Source: Tragulus kanchil (lineage: Eukaryota; Chordata; Mammalia; Artiodactyla; Tragulidae). Taken from it: DNA of 64,000 nucleotides. Position numbers and translations under genes: made by a program. The DNA is taken from contig JAIOJX010000006.1 in assembly GCA_022376925.1 (NCBI GenBank), positions 61,279,394 through 61,343,393 on the forward strand, in the 5' to 3' direction. Under the pieces are notes generated by a model. The model was given only the letters and a program-made list of their open reading frames with translations. It searched no databases and was not told the origin of the DNA. Below are positions 35,212 through 47,462 of the stretch, in pieces (position 1 is the stretch's first letter; every line of letters starts with the position of its first letter).

Positions 35212-36440
35212 CTTCCTCAGGATGGTTTTGGCTATTCAAGGTCTTTGGTGTTTCCATATGAACTGTGTTATTCTTTGGTCTAGCTCTGTGAAGAATGTCA
35301 TTGGTAGTTCGATAGGGATTGCATTGAATCTATAGATGACATTTGGTAGTATGGTCATTTTCACAATATTGATTCTTCCGACCCAGGGAGATGGAATATC
35401 TCTCCATCTGTTTAAGTCTTCTTTAACGTCTCTCATGAGTGCCTTATAATTTTCAGTGCGCAGTTCTTTCATTTCTTTGGGTAGGTTTATTCCTAGATAT
35501 TTGATTCTTTTGGTTGCAGTGGTGAAGGGGATTGCCTCTTTGATTTCATTTTCTGAGTTTTCATTGTTTGTGTATAGGAATGCCAGTGATTTCTGTGTAT
35601 TGATTTTGTATCCTGTGACTTTGCTGAATTCGTTGATTAGCTCTAGTAGTTTTGTAATAGTGTCTTTGGGATTTTCTATGTAGAATATCATGTCATCTGC
35701 GAATAGAGAGAGTTTGACTTCTTCCTTTCCAATATGGATTCCTTTTACTTCTTTTTCTTCTCTTATTGCTGTTGCTAGAACATCCAAGACTATGTTGAAG
35801 AATAGTGGTGAAAGTGGACACCCTTGTCTTGTTTCTGATCTTAGAGGGAGTGCTTTCAGTTTTTCACCATTGAGGATAATGTTTGCTGTGGGATTCTTAT
35901 ATGACTTTCACTATGTTGATATAGGTTCCTTCTTTGCCCATTTTTTGAAGAGATTTTATCATAAATGGATGTTGTACTTTGCTGGAGGGTTTTTCTGCAT
36001 CTATTGGGATTATCATGTGTTTTTTGTCTCTCAATTTGTTGATGTGGTGTATCACATTGATTGATTTGAGGATATTGAAGAATCCTTGCATGCCTGGGAT
36101 GAGTCCGACTTGATCATGATGTTTGAGCTTTTTGATGTGCTGTTGAATTCTGTTTGCTAGGATTTTGTTGAGAATTTTGGCATCTAAATTCATCAGTGAA
36201 ATTGGCCCATAAATTTCTTTTTTTTGTGTTGTCTTTGCCTGGCATTGGTATCAGGGTGATGGCAGCCTCATAAAATGTATTTGGAAGTGTTCTGTCCTGA
36301 GCAATTTTTTTGGAAGAGTTTTAGAAGGACAGGCATTAGCTCTTCCTTAAATGTTTTGTAGAATTCACCTGTGAAGCCATCTGGCCATGGACTTTTATTT
36401 TTGGGTATATTTTTGGTCACAAAGTTGATTTCTGAGCTTA
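35212..36440 (-). mobile_element. L1 ORF2 reverse transcriptase, inverted 5' part (pseudogene)
   Basis: On the minus strand this is L1 ORF2 RT. From about 36193 downward come '[20 protein letters not shown]' and '[15 protein letters not shown]'. From 35787 to 35236 come '[19 protein letters not shown]', with the FADD catalytic box, and '[20 protein letters not shown]', ending '[10 protein letters not shown]'. A frameshift lies between about 35897 and 35787. Its minus-strand end is only some tens of bases short of where the plus-strand segment at 36441 resumes in ORF2 order, the geometry expected from 5' inversion during target-primed reverse transcription. Confidence 0.95.
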
Positions 36441-38580
36441 TGAGATCAGCCTCCCTAATTTCAGACTATACTACAAAGCAACAGTCATCAAGACAGTATG
36501 CTACTGGCACAAAAACAGAACTATAGACCAATGGAACAAGAGATAAACCCACACACCAATGGGTACCCACCCACCAATGGGTACCTTGTTTTTGACGAAA
36601 GAGGCAAAAATCTAAAATGGGACAAAGACAGCCTCTTCAATAAATGGTGCTGGGAAAACTGGACGGCTACATGCAAAAAAGGGAATTTGGAGCATTCCCT
36701 GACACCATACACAAAGATCAACTCACAATGGGTTAAAGGCCTAAATATAAGAACAGAAACCATCAAACTCTTAAAGAAGAATATAGGCAAAACCCTCAAG
36801 GACATAAATCAAAGCAAGATCTTCTCTGACCCACCTACTAGAGTAGTGGAACTAAAATAAATAAATAAATAAATAACCTGTGGAACTTAATGAAACTTAA
36901 AAGCTTTTGTACAGCAAAATAAATTACAAAAAAAGCTGGAGAGATGGCCCACAGAATGGGAGAAAATCATAGCAAATGAAACAACAAACAAAGAATTAAA
37001 CTCCAAATTCTACAAGCAACTCAGACAACTCAACATGGGAAAAACGAACAACTCAATCAAAAAATGGGAAAAGGACCTAAACAGACTCATCTCCAAAGAG
37101 GACATACAGATGGCCTAAAAACACATGAAACATTGCTCAATCTTACTTATAATTAGAGAAATGCAAATCAAACCTACAATGAGATATCACCTCACACCTG
37201 TCAAAATGGCCATCAACAAATGGATGGACAATAAATGCTGGAGAAAGTGCGGAGAAAAGGGAACACTCTTTCATTGCTGGTGGGAATGTAAACTGATACA
37301 GGCTCTTTGGAAGACAGTATGGACATTACTTAAAACACTAAAAATAGAAGCACCATATGACCCAGCAATCCCATTCTTAGGCTTATACCCTCATGAAATT
37401 AAATCCAAAAGAAGCACCTGTACCTCAACATTTATTGTAGCTCTCTATACAATAGCTAGAACATGGAAGCAATCTAGATGTCCATCAATGAAAACGAAAA
37501 ATAAAAAGACAAAGTTGATTTCTGAGCTTATGAGATCAGCCTCCCTAATTTCAGACTATACTACAAAGCAACAGTCATCAAGACAGTATGCTACTGGCAC
37601 AAAAACAGAACTATAGACCAATGGAACAAGAGATAAACCCACACACCAATGGGTACCCACCCACCAATGGGTACCTTGTTTTTGACGAAAGAGGCAAAAA
37701 TCTAAAATGGGACAAAGACAGCCTCTTCAATAAATGGTGCTGGGAAAACTGGACGGCTACATGCAAAAAAGGGAATTTGGAGCATTCCCTGACACCATAC
37801 ACAAAGATCAACTCACAATGGGTTAAAGGCCTAAATATAAGAACAGAAACCATCAAACTCTTAAAGAAGAATATAGGCAAAACCCTCAAGGACATAAATC
37901 AAAGCAAGATCTTCTCTGACCCACCTACTAGAGTAGTGGAACTAAAATAAATAAATAAATAAATAACCTGTGGAACTTAATGAAACTTAAAAGCTTTTGT
38001 ACAGCAAAATAAATTACAAAAAAAGCTGGAGAGATGGCCCACAGAATGGGAGAAAATCATAGCAAATGAAACAACAAACAAAGAATTAAACTCCAAATTC
38101 TACAAGCAACTCAGACAACTCAACATGGGAAAAACGAACAACTCAATCAAAAAATGGGAAAAGGACCTAAACAGACTCATCTCCAAAGAGGACATACAGA
38201 TGGCCTAAAAACACATGAAACATTGCTCAATCTTACTTATAATTAGAGAAATGCAAATCAAACCTACAATGAGATATCACCTCACACCTGTCAAAATGGC
38301 CATCAACAAATGGATGGACAATAAATGCTGGAGAAAGTGCGGAGAAAAGGGAACACTCTTTCATTGCTGGTGGGAATGTAAACTGATACAGGCTCTTTGG
38401 AAGACAGTATGGACATTACTTAAAACACTAAAAATAGAAGCACCATATGACCCAGCAATCCCATTCTTAGGCTTATACCCTCATGAAATTAAATCCAAAA
38501 GAAGCACCTGTACCTCAACATTTATTGTAGCTCTCTATACAATAGCTAGAACATGGAAGCAATCTAGATGTCCATCAATG
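36419..38580. repeat. Direct duplication 14 (period 1090) with degraded junction
   Basis: Copies at 36419-37490 and 37509-38580. Filler 37491-37508 ('gaaaacgaaaaataaaaa') is a corrupted form of the sequence following copy 2 ('gaacgactggataaagaaaa'). The inversion breakpoint of the L1 is therefore present twice. Confidence 0.97.
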
Positions 38581-39085
38581 AACGACTGGATAAAGAAAAG
38601 CTCTAGTACATATATACAATGGAATACTACACAGCTGTAAGAAGAAATGCAGAAGAATCAGCCCTAATGAGGAGGCTGGATCTAGAAAGTATCATAAAAA
38701 GTGAAGTTAGTCAGAAAGAGAAGGACAAGTACAATATACTAACACATATATATGGAATCTAGTAGGATGGTGATGATGGCACATGCAGTGAAGCAATGGA
38801 GAAACAAACATGGACAGTGGATATATGAACATTGTGGGGAAGGAACAGTGGGTGGGAGGCATAAAGGAAGTAGCACAAAGGCCTGTACTATCATGTGAAT
38901 AAAATAGCTATAGTCATTGCTCTGTGAGTAAAGGAGATCCTTCAGGAGTGCTGTGTGACCATCTGGAGGGGTGGGTTGAGGGTGGATGTACCTATGACTA
39001 ACCTGGGAACATACATATCTGTAAACAACAAAACTCTGTAAAAGTTAAAAGTAAAATAAAAGTTAAAAAAATTACAAAAAAAAAA
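36441..39085 (+). mobile_element. L1 ORF2 C-terminal part and 3' UTR (pseudogene)
   Basis: Sense continuation of the inverted L1. Landmarks: 'KDSLFNKWCWENWTATCKK', 'HSLTPYTKINSQWVKGLNI' and '[20 protein letters not shown]'. The C-terminal Cys/His motif '[18 protein letters not shown]' (C-x3-C-x7-H-x4-C) sits near 37236-37292. Stops arise where a (TAAA)n run has expanded inside ORF2 (36856-36880) and again near 37118. After ORF2 ends near 38640, about 445 bases of 3' UTR lead to an A-rich tail. The segment is about 1.55 kb after removal of duplication 14. Immobile today. Confidence 0.95.
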
Positions 39086-39100
39086 AGAATATGCATTTTA
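39086..39100 (+). repeat. L1 target-site duplication, right
   Basis: Exact partner of 35197-35211, directly after the A-rich tail of the L1. A duplicate lies about 1135 bases downstream. Confidence 0.93.
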
Positions 39101-39415
39101 GCAATATCCCCAGGCAACTTCTAACCTGGCTAAAATTTGAACAGCACCACTTTCATATATGCACTTACATCTGTTCTTTTAACTGAGTTGTATGCTTACC
39201 AAATATCTGTTGTGTTTCACCATATGCACAAGTACTTGCACTAATTAGTGTTTTTGTGTTCTCTTATAATGCAAACTGACAAATTGAGAACAAAAAGATA
39301 GTTATTACATTTCGCTGAAATAATCTTTGTCAAGATTTCAAAAAAAAAGGTGAATTGATACTATAATTGTCATTGAATTGCTTTTAGACAAACAACAATT
39401 AAGAACAGGAAAACA

Positions 39416-39543
39416 GGGCTTCCCCTGGTGGTCCAGTGGATAAGGACACCGCCATGCAGTGCAAGGGGCGCCAGTTCAAGCCCTGGCCTGGGAAGATCCC
39501 ATGTGCCACGGAGCGGCTGGACTGATGTGTCCAATCACTGAGC
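39416..39543 (+). mobile_element. CHR-like SINE, artificially truncated copy
   Basis: First ~128 bases of the element at 40551-40913, cut by the junction of duplication 15. Confidence 0.88.
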
Positions 39544-39560
39544 TGGATGGCTTAGCTAGA

Positions 39561-40220
39561 CACTAAAAATAGAAGCACCATATGACCCAGCAATCCCATT
39601 CTTAGGCTTATACCCTCATGAAATTAAATCCAAAAGAAGCACCTGTACCTCAACATTTATTGTAGCTCTCTATACAATAGCTAGAACATGGAAGCAATCT
39701 AGATGTCCATCAATGAACGACTGGATAAAGAAAAGCTCTAGTACATATATACAATGGAATACTACACAGCTGTAAGAAGAAATGCAGAAGAATCAGCCCT
39801 AATGAGGAGGCTGGATCTAGAAAGTATCATAAAAAGTGAAGTTAGTCAGAAAGAGAAGGACAAGTACAATATACTAACACATATATATGGAATCTAGTAG
39901 GATGGTGATGATGGCACATGCAGTGAAGCAATGGAGAAACAAACATGGACAGTGGATATATGAACATTGTGGGGAAGGAACAGTGGGTGGGAGGCATAAA
40001 GGAAGTAGCACAAAGGCCTGTACTATCATGTGAATAAAATAGCTATAGTCATTGCTCTGTGAGTAAAGGAGATCCTTCAGGAGTGCTGTGTGACCATCTG
40101 GAGGGGTGGGTTGAGGGTGGATGTACCTATGACTAACCTGGGAACATACATATCTGTAAACAACAAAACTCTGTAAAAGTTAAAAGTAAAATAAAAGTTA
40201 AAAAAATTACAAAAAAAAAA
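39561..40220 (+). mobile_element. L1 3' end (duplicate copy)
   Basis: Repeats 38426-39085 (end of ORF2, 3' UTR and A-rich tail) through duplication 15; not a separate insertion. Confidence 0.93.
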
Positions 40221-40550
40221 AGAATATGCATTTTAGCAATATCCCCAGGCAACTTCTAACCTGGCTAAAATTTGAACAGCACCACTTTCATATATGCACT
40301 TACATCTGTTCTTTTAACTGAGTTGTATGCTTACCAAATATCTGTTGTGTTTCACCATATGCACAAGTACTTGCACTAATTAGTGTTTTTGTGTTCTCTT
40401 ATAATGCAAACTGACAAATTGAGAACAAAAAGATAGTTATTACATTTCGCTGAAATAATCTTTGTCAAGATTTCAAAAAAAAAGGTGAATTGATACTATA
40501 ATTGTCATTGAATTGCTTTTAGACAAACAACAATTAAGAACAGGAAAACA

Positions 40551-40913
40551 GGGCTTCCCCTGGTGGTCCAGTGGATAAGGACACCGCCATGCAGTGCAAG
40601 GGGCGCCAGTTCAAGCCCTGGCCTGGGAAGATCCCATGTGCCACGGAGCGGCTGGACTGATGTGTCCAATCACTGAGCCGGAGCTCTGGAGCGCATGTGC
40701 CCAGAGCTGGCGCTCTGCGACAACAGACGCCACCGCGATGGGAGGCCCGCAGGAGCCAAAGAACAAAGATGGATGAAAAATAGAGAAATGGAAGACCAAT
40801 AGAAGTGGCTCACCCACTCCCTTCCCTCCCCAACCCAACCCCCGCCCAAAATAAATAAATAAAATCTTTAAAAACAAAAAAAAAGAAGGGCTGGCAAGAA
40901 TAATAATAAAAAA
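40551..40913 (+). mobile_element. Young CHR-like SINE with exact 15-bp target-site duplication
   Basis: Full family order. The head is well kept ('cctggtggtccagtggataa'), the body has 'gagccggagctctggagc', and the terminal module is 'gaagaccaatagaagtgg'. A C-rich block with several 'cccaaccc'-type units and a long A-rich tail follow. 'aagaacaggaaaaca' flanks it exactly at 40536-40550 and 40914-40928. Close similarity to 16109-16428 suggests the same young subfamily. Confidence 0.94.
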
Positions 40914-41129
40914 AAGAACAGGAAAACAATGACATATCTGGAAGGATTTTGAATTTCAATTACTTCAAATGTGTGCTTAGGTCTCAACTTTAACTTAAGT
41001 ATGCAAAAACAAGGAGTCACAGATGTTACAGGAAACACAGCTTGAAATACTTTGACTTAAATCAATATTGGCAAACAAATTGCATCTGTATAGTTTAAGC
41101 AGTCATTAATCACAGACTTAATGGCAAAG

Positions 41130-41892
41130 GCCCTTGCATAACTCAGTGATGCTATCAGCCATGCCATGCAGGGCCACCAAACATGCATGAAATATAATAA
41201 AGATTTCTGGCAAACTGTGGGCCACTGAAGAAGGAAATGGCAACCCATTCAGTATTCCTGCCTGAAACAACCCATGGACAGTAATAAAAAGGCAGAAGAT
41301 ATAACACTAGAAGATGAACCCCCAGGTCAGAAGATTTCCAATACACTACATGAGAAGTGCAGAGGACAATTACTGATAGCTCCAGGAGAATGAAGTGGCT
41401 GGGGTAAATTGGAAGTGATACTCAGCTGTGAATATGGTTGGTGGTGAAAGTCAAATTCGATGAAGTAAAGAACGATGTTGCAAAGAAATCTGGAATATTA
41501 GGTCCATGAATCAAGGCAAATTGGATGTGGTCAAGCAGGAGATGGCAAGGGTGACCATTGACATCTTAGGAATCAGTGAACTAAAACTTACAGGAATGGG
41601 AGAATATAAGTCAGATGACCATTATATCTACTAAGGAGGGCAAGAATCCCTTGGAAGAAATGCAGTAGACCTGAGAGTCAACAAACAAATACAAAATGCA
41701 GCATTTGGTTGCAATCTCAATAAGGCAGGATAACCTATGTTCATTTACAAGGAAACCAATTTAACATCATAATAATCCAAATCTATATCCCAAGCACTGA
41801 AGCCAAGGAAGATGAAGTTGATGATTTCAATGGAAACCTACCACATCTTCTAGGACTAGCACCCCAAAAGATGTCTTTTTTCAAAATAGGGG
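41130..41892 (+). mobile_element. Host BovB, 5' region and endonuclease N-terminal part
   Basis: Sense BovB: 'gccatgcagggccaccaa' (41162), then 'ggtccatgaatcaaggcaaa' (41501), 'gtcaagcaggagatggcaag' (41531) and 'atcttaggaatcagtgaact' (41563), the start of the BovB endonuclease domain. Many stops and indels. It breaks off at 41892 and resumes at about 46195, because another BovB has inserted within it in the opposite orientation. Confidence 0.88.
41886..41892 (+). repeat. Probable target-site duplication, left
   Basis: 'atagggg' pairs with 'atagtgg' at 46195-46201 (6 of 7). In intact BovB the host sequence reads continuously across this point. Confidence 0.6.
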
Positions 41893-44800
41893 TTGCTGTT
41901 CACTTGGTAAGCCATGTCTGACTTTGCAACCTCATGGACAACAGCATGCCAGACTTCATTGTCTTTTGCTTTCCCTGGAGTTCACTCAAATTCACGTTCA
42001 GTGAGCTATGATGCCATCCAACAATACATACTCTGCTGCCACTCGTGTTTCTGCGCTCAGTCTTTCCAAGATCATGGTCTTTTCCAGTGAGTCAGCTGTC
42101 CACAGGTGGCCAAAACATTGGAACTTCTGCTTCAGCATCAGTCCTTTCAATGAATATTCAAGGCTGATTTCCTTGAGGGTTGCCTTGTTTGATTTCCTTG
42201 CTGTCTAAGGACTGTCAAGAGTTTCCCCTAGAAGTACAGTTTGAAAGCATTATTTTCTTTGGTTTTCAGCTTATTTTTTTGTGGTCCAAAACCCACATTT
42301 GTACATGATTATTGAAAAAAAAAAACACGTAACTTTGACTATTTGGAATTTTGTCAGAGAAGTGATATTTCTGGTTTGCAATATGCTGTCTAGGTTTAAC
42401 AAATCTTTTATTCCAAGAAGCAGTTCTTTTAACTTCATGGCTGTAACCACTGTAGTAATTTTGGGATCTAAGAAAATAAAATCTGTCACTGTTTTCACTT
42501 TTTACCCATCGATTTGCCACAAAGTGATAGGACCAGATGTCATGATTTTAGTTTTTTTGAAAGTTAAATTTTAAACCATCTTTTTCATTCTCCACTTTTG
42601 CCCTCATCAAGAGACTCCTTACTTGCTCTTTACTTTCTGGCATTACAGTGGTATCATCTGAATATCTGATGCTGTTAATGTTTCTCCCAGCAACCCTAGT
42701 TCCAGCATGTGACTCATACCACTTTGTATTTTCCATGATGTGCTCCATATAGAAGTTAAATAATCAGGGTGATGATATACTGCCTTGAAGTACTCCTTTC
42801 CCAATTGTGAATCAGTCCATTGTTCCATGTCTGGTTCTAAATGGTTGCTTCTTGTCCTGCATGCAGGTTTCTTAGGAGGTAGGTAAGGTGCTGTAGTGAT
42901 CCCATCTCTTTAAGAATTTTCCACAGTTTGTTGTGATTCACACAGTCAAATGTTCTACCATAGTCAATGAAGCATAAGTAGATGTTTTACTGAAATCTCC
43001 TTTCTTCGTCTATCATACAAAAAATACTGACAACGTAATCTCTGGTTCCTTCACCTTTTAAAATCCATCTTGCACATCTGGAAATTGTATATACTGCTAA
43101 AAACTAGATAGAAGTATGTTGACATTTACCACAATAGCATGTAAAATGACTTCAATTGTACAGTAGTTTGAATATTCTTTTGCTTTGCCTTTTTTTGGGA
43201 TTGGCATGCAAACTGACTTTTTCTAACCCTGTGGACACTGCTGAGCTTTCCAATATGCTGACATATTGAGTGCAACACTTTAACTGAAGCATCTTTTACA
43301 ATTTTAAATATCTCAGCTGGAATTCCAGCACCCCCACTACCTTTGTTTACCATAATGCCTCCTAAGGCCCAGATATCTCTTATTTTTTTTTTTGGTCCAA
43401 AACCCACATTTGTACATGATTATTGAAAAAAAACACGTAACTTTGACTATTTGGAATTTTGTCAGAGAAGTGATATTTCTGGTTTGCAATATGCTGTCTA
43501 GGTTTAACAAATCTTTTATTCCAAGAAGCAGTTCTTTTAACTTCATGGCTGTAACCACTGTAGTAATTTTGGGATCTAAGAAAATAAAATCTGTCACTGT
43601 TTTCACTTTTTACCCATCGATTTGCCACAAAGTGATAGGACCAGATGTCATGATTTTAGTTTTTTTGAAAGTTAAATTTTAAACCATCTTTTTCATTCTC
43701 CACTTTTGCCCTCATCAAGAGACTCCTTACTTGCTCTTTACTTTCTGGCATTACAGTGGTATCATCTGAATATCTGATGCTGTTAATGTTTCTCCCAGCA
43801 ACCCTAGTTCCAGCATGTGACTCATACCACTTTGTATTTTCCATGATGTGCTCCATATAGAAGTTAAATAATCAGGGTGATGATATACTGCCTTGAAGTA
43901 CTCCTTTCCCAATTGTGAATCAGTCCATTGTTCCATGTCTGGTTCTAAATGGTTGCTTCTTGTCCTGCATGCAGGTTTCTTAGGAGGTAGGTAAGGTGCT
44001 GTAGTGATCCCATCTCTTTAAGAATTTTCCACAGTTTGTTGTGATTCACACAGTCAAATGTTCTACCATAGTCAATGAAGCATAAGTAGATGTTTTACTG
44101 AAATCTCCTTTCTTCGTCTATCATACAAAAAATACTGACAACGTAATCTCTGGTTCCTTCACCTTTTAAAATCCATCTTGCACATCTGGAAATTGTATAT
44201 ACTGCTAAAAACTAGATAGAAGTATGTTGACATTTACCACAATAGCATGTAAAATGACTTCAATTGTACAGTAGTTTGAATATTCTTTTGCTTTGCCTTT
44301 TTTTGGGATTGGCATGCAAACTGACTTTTTCTAACCCTGTGGACACTGCTGAGCTTTCCAATATGCTGACATATTGAGTGCAACACTTTAACTGAAGCAT
44401 CTTTTACAATTTTAAATATCTCAGCTGGAATTCCAGCACCCCCACTACCTTTGTTTACCATAATGCCTCCTAAGGCCCAGATATCTGGCTCTAGGTAAAA
44501 GATCAGTCTTATCCGGTTCATTAAGTCTTTTTTTAAATAGTTCTTTTTTATATCCTTGCTATCTCTTTGTCTCTTCTTCTTTAGGTTCTCTTTTAGGTTC
44601 TTGCTGTCTCTTTTCTTTGTTGTGCTTTCTTTGCATAAAATTTTCACTTGGAATCTCCTATTTTCTGAAAGTGATCTCTAGTGTTTCCCATTCTGCTCTT
44701 TTCCTCTATTTCTTGGCATTGTTCCTTTAAGAAGGTTTTCTTATCTCTCTGTGCTCTTCTTTGGAACTCTGCACTCAATTTTGTATATCTTTCCCTTTCT

Positions 44801-46194
44801 CAGATATTTTAAGGCTTCCTCAGACAGTCACTTTCCCTACTTGGGTTTCTTTTTCTTTGGGATGGTTTTGGTACTGCCTCAAGCCCAATATTACACACCT
44901 CAGTCTCTATCTAGACACACTTTCTACCAGATCTAATGCTTGAATCTACTCATCACCTCCATTTTGTGATTGTGAGGGATTTGATTTAAGTCATACCTCA
45001 ATAGTTTAGTGGTTTTCCTTACTTTCCTCAATTTAATTTGAATTGAATTTTGCAGTAAGGTGCTCAGGATCTGAGCCACATTCACTTCTCAGTCTTTTTT
45101 TTTTTTTTCTGACTATATACTGTTTCTCCATCTTTAGCTGCTATTGACCATCTGATACAGTCCATGTGTAAAGCTCTTTCTTATGTTGTTAGAAGAGGGT
45201 GTTTGGTATGACTTATATGTTCTCTTAGAGATTTCTTCTAAGTAAGTCTTGCCCAAAGTAGTAGATATAATGGTCATCTGAATTAAATTTGACCATTTCA
45301 ATTCATTTTAGTTCACTGATTCCTAAGATGATGATTTTCACTCTGGCTATCTCCTGCTTGATAACCTTCAATTCACTTTGATTTATGGACCTAACAATCC
45401 AAATGCCTATGTGATATTGCTGTTACAGGATCGGATTTGTTTTCACTGACAGGTACATTCAAAATTGAATGCCATTTCTGCATCGACCCAGCCACTTAAT
45501 TCTTTCTTGATCTATTTTTCCACTTCTTCAACATAGCAAGAATATAGGTACTTTTTGACCTTGGTAGGCTCATCTTACAATGTCATTTTTTTTTTTTTTT
45601 GATTTTCATACTGTTCATGGGACTATTGAGGCAAAATACTGGAGTGATTTGCCATTGCCTTCTCCAGGAGATCATGCTGTCAGAACTCTCCACCATGACC
45701 ATCATTTTTTGGTGGCCTTCCACCACATGGCTCATAACTTCATTGGGTTACACAAAATTGTGATCCGTATGATCATTTTTATTAGCTCTTTGTGATTGTG
45801 GTTTTTATTCTGGAGTCTGTGGAATTGCAATTCTTGCTTCTTCTGTTTGTCTTCTAGTGGACTAGTATAAGAGGCTCATGAAAGCTTCCTGATAGCAAGC
45901 ATTGACTTTGGGGAAAACTGGGTCTTGTTTTGGTGGGGAGGGCCATGCTTAGTAAATCTTTAATTTAGTTTTCTGCTGATCAGTGAGACTGTACTCTCTC
46001 TCTGTTAGTTATTTGGCCTGAGCTGACCTAGTCCTGGAGTCTTCAGTCTCTAAGACAGGGCTATTGGCAACCTCCAAAAAAGATTTATGCCAACAAATGC
46101 CTCCCAGAACTTCTGCTTGTGCCTGTGTCCTCATGGCAGGCCATTGCTGAAAAAGTCTCCACAGGAGACTCTCACTCACTGACAGATTTGGCTC
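41893..46194 (-). mobile_element. Nearly full-length BovB nested in another BovB (pseudogene)
   Basis: Minus-strand BovB from its 5' region (about 46194) through endonuclease (about 45500-44950) and RT (about 44750-42300) to its 3' end at 41893. The RT active-site box survives as 'RYSDDTTVMPESKEQ' (near 42650; YSDD where YADD is usual). Other translated parts: 'GAGIPAEIFKIVKDASVKVL' and 'MEQWTDSQLGKEYFKAVYHH'. Frameshifts and stops break ORF2. The raw span of 4.30 kb minus the 1.11-kb duplication 16 gives about 3.19 kb, the size expected for a complete BovB. Flanked by a probable 7-bp target-site duplication. Confidence 0.9.
42283..44486. repeat. Direct duplication 16 (period 1111)
   Basis: Copies at 42283-43378 and 43394-44486, filler 43379-43393 of T-rich noise. 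An A-run is ten long near 42309 but seven near 43425, which alters the minus-strand frame between copies. Confidence 0.97.
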
Positions 46195-47040
46195 ATAGTG
46201 GATCAGAATGCACAAAGTAGGAAGTCAAGAGATACCTGGAGTAACAGTAAAGTTTAACCTTGTACAAAATGAAGCAAGGCAGATGTTAACAGAGCTTATC
46301 AAAAAACACATTGGTCATATAAACATCCCTTTCCAACAACATAAGAAACAACTCTATACATGTATATCACCATTACCAGATGGTCAATACCAAAATCAGA
46401 GTGATTATATTCCCTGCATTCAAAGATGGATAAGCTCTATACAGTTAGCAAAAACACAAACTAGAGCTGACCATGGTTCAGTTCATGAACTCCTTATTGC
46501 AAAATTCACACTTAAATTTAAGAATGTAGAGAAACTACTAGGTCATTCAGGCATGATCTAAATAAAATCTCTTAGGGTTGTACAGTGGAGTGGAGGTAAA
46601 AAATAGACTCAATGGATTACATCTGGTAGATAGACTGAAGACATATGGATGAATTTTTCTTTTTTAACATTGTAGAGGAGGCAGTGACCAAAACCACCCA
46701 AATGAAAAAGAAATGCAATAAGGCAAAGTGGTTGTCTGAGGAGACTTCACAAATAGCTGAGGAATGAAGAGATGCAAAAGGTAATGGAAAAAGGGAAAGG
46801 CATAACCATCTGAATGTGGAGTTCCAAAGACTAGCAAAGAGAGCTAAGAAGGCTTTCTCAAATGAATAATGCACAGAAATAGAGGAAAACAATAGAATGA
46901 GAAAGACTAGACATCTCTTCAAGAGAATTGGTAATCTCACATGAACATTTCATATAAGGATGGGCAGGATAAACGTCAGAAACAGTAGAAACCTAACAGA
47001 AGCAGAAGAGATTAAGAAGATTTGGCAAGAATCATAGAAG
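46195..47040 (+). mobile_element. Host BovB, endonuclease C-terminal and RT start
   Basis: Resumption of the BovB broken at 41892: 'gaagtcaagagatacctgga' (46221) and the frame 'VGSQEIPGVTVKFNLVQNEA' (46217 on). An open stretch of 117 codons to 46561 covers the endonuclease end and linker, with frameshifts after. Interrupted at 47041 by a SINE and resumes near 47462. Confidence 0.9.
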
Positions 47041-47041
47041 A

Positions 47042-47398
47042 GGGTTTCCCTGGTAGCTCAGTGGTAAAGAGTTCTCCTGCCAGTGCAGAAGACACCAGTT
47101 TGATACCTGATCCGGGAAGATCCCATATGCTGCAGAGCAATTAAACCTGTGAGCCACAACTATTAAGCCTGTGCACTAGAGCCTCGGAGTCACAATTATC
47201 GAGCGCATGTGCTGCAACTGCTGAGGTCTGTGTGCCCTGGAGCCTGAGTTCCACAACAAGAGAAGTCACTGTAACAAAAAGCCTGCTCACCTCACCTAGA
47301 GAGTAACCCTCACTCTCTGTAAGTAGAGAAGGACCTGTGGCAGCAGTGAAAACCCAGAATAGCCAAAAATAAATAAATAAAGTAAAATTAGAACAAAA
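47042..47398 (+). mobile_element. Long CHR-2/Bov-tA-like tRNA SINE inserted in BovB
   Basis: Different subfamily from the dominant one. tRNA-type head 'gtttccctggtagctcagtg', 'gatccgggaagatcccatat', then repeated 'gagccacaac/gagcctg' modules, 'agagaagtcactgtaacaaa' and 'agccaaaaataaataaataa'. It is longer in body and keeps the module series I associate with CHR-2 SINEs. The BovB reading 'catagaaga' before it and 'catacagaaga' after the tail are a probable, diverged target-site duplication. Confidence 0.82.
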
Positions 47399-47462
47399 AA
47401 GTAGGTACATTGTAAATAAATATAAATAAATAAATATATATATATATACACATATATACATA
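47399..47462. repeat. AT-rich microsatellite in SINE tail
   Basis: Imperfect (TAAA)n grading into (TA)n and (CATA)n, from 'aaataaatataaataaataa' to 'atatatacacatatataca'. Typical tail expansion. Confidence 0.85.

Larger units (their letters stand above)
33056..35361. repeat. Direct duplication 13 (period 1153)
   Basis: Copies at 33056-34208 and 34209-35361. The block spans the end of a BovB, the left target-site repeat of the L1 and the first ~150 bases of that L1, proving that its ends are unrelated to element boundaries. The A-run at 33450 differs from its partner by about one base. Confidence 0.97.
38426..40678. repeat. Direct duplication 15 (period 1135) with degraded junction
   Basis: Copies at 38426-39543 and 39561-40678, filler 39544-39560. 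The block holds the L1 3' end, its right target-site repeat, unrecognised flank and the head of a SINE. Sequence like 38426-38580 therefore occurs three times (also from about 37336). Confidence 0.97.

Noticed and set aside
35236..35787. 183-codon minus-strand frame with RT motifs as a live gene
   Set aside because: It is part of a 5'-inverted L1 ORF2 with a frameshift upstream and stops in the other arm; it cannot encode a complete protein.
37125..37616. 163-codon plus-strand frame as a zinc-finger gene
   Set aside because: The Cys/His pattern is the L1 ORF2 C-terminal motif, and the frame's end crosses an artefact junction, making a false fusion of two L1 regions.
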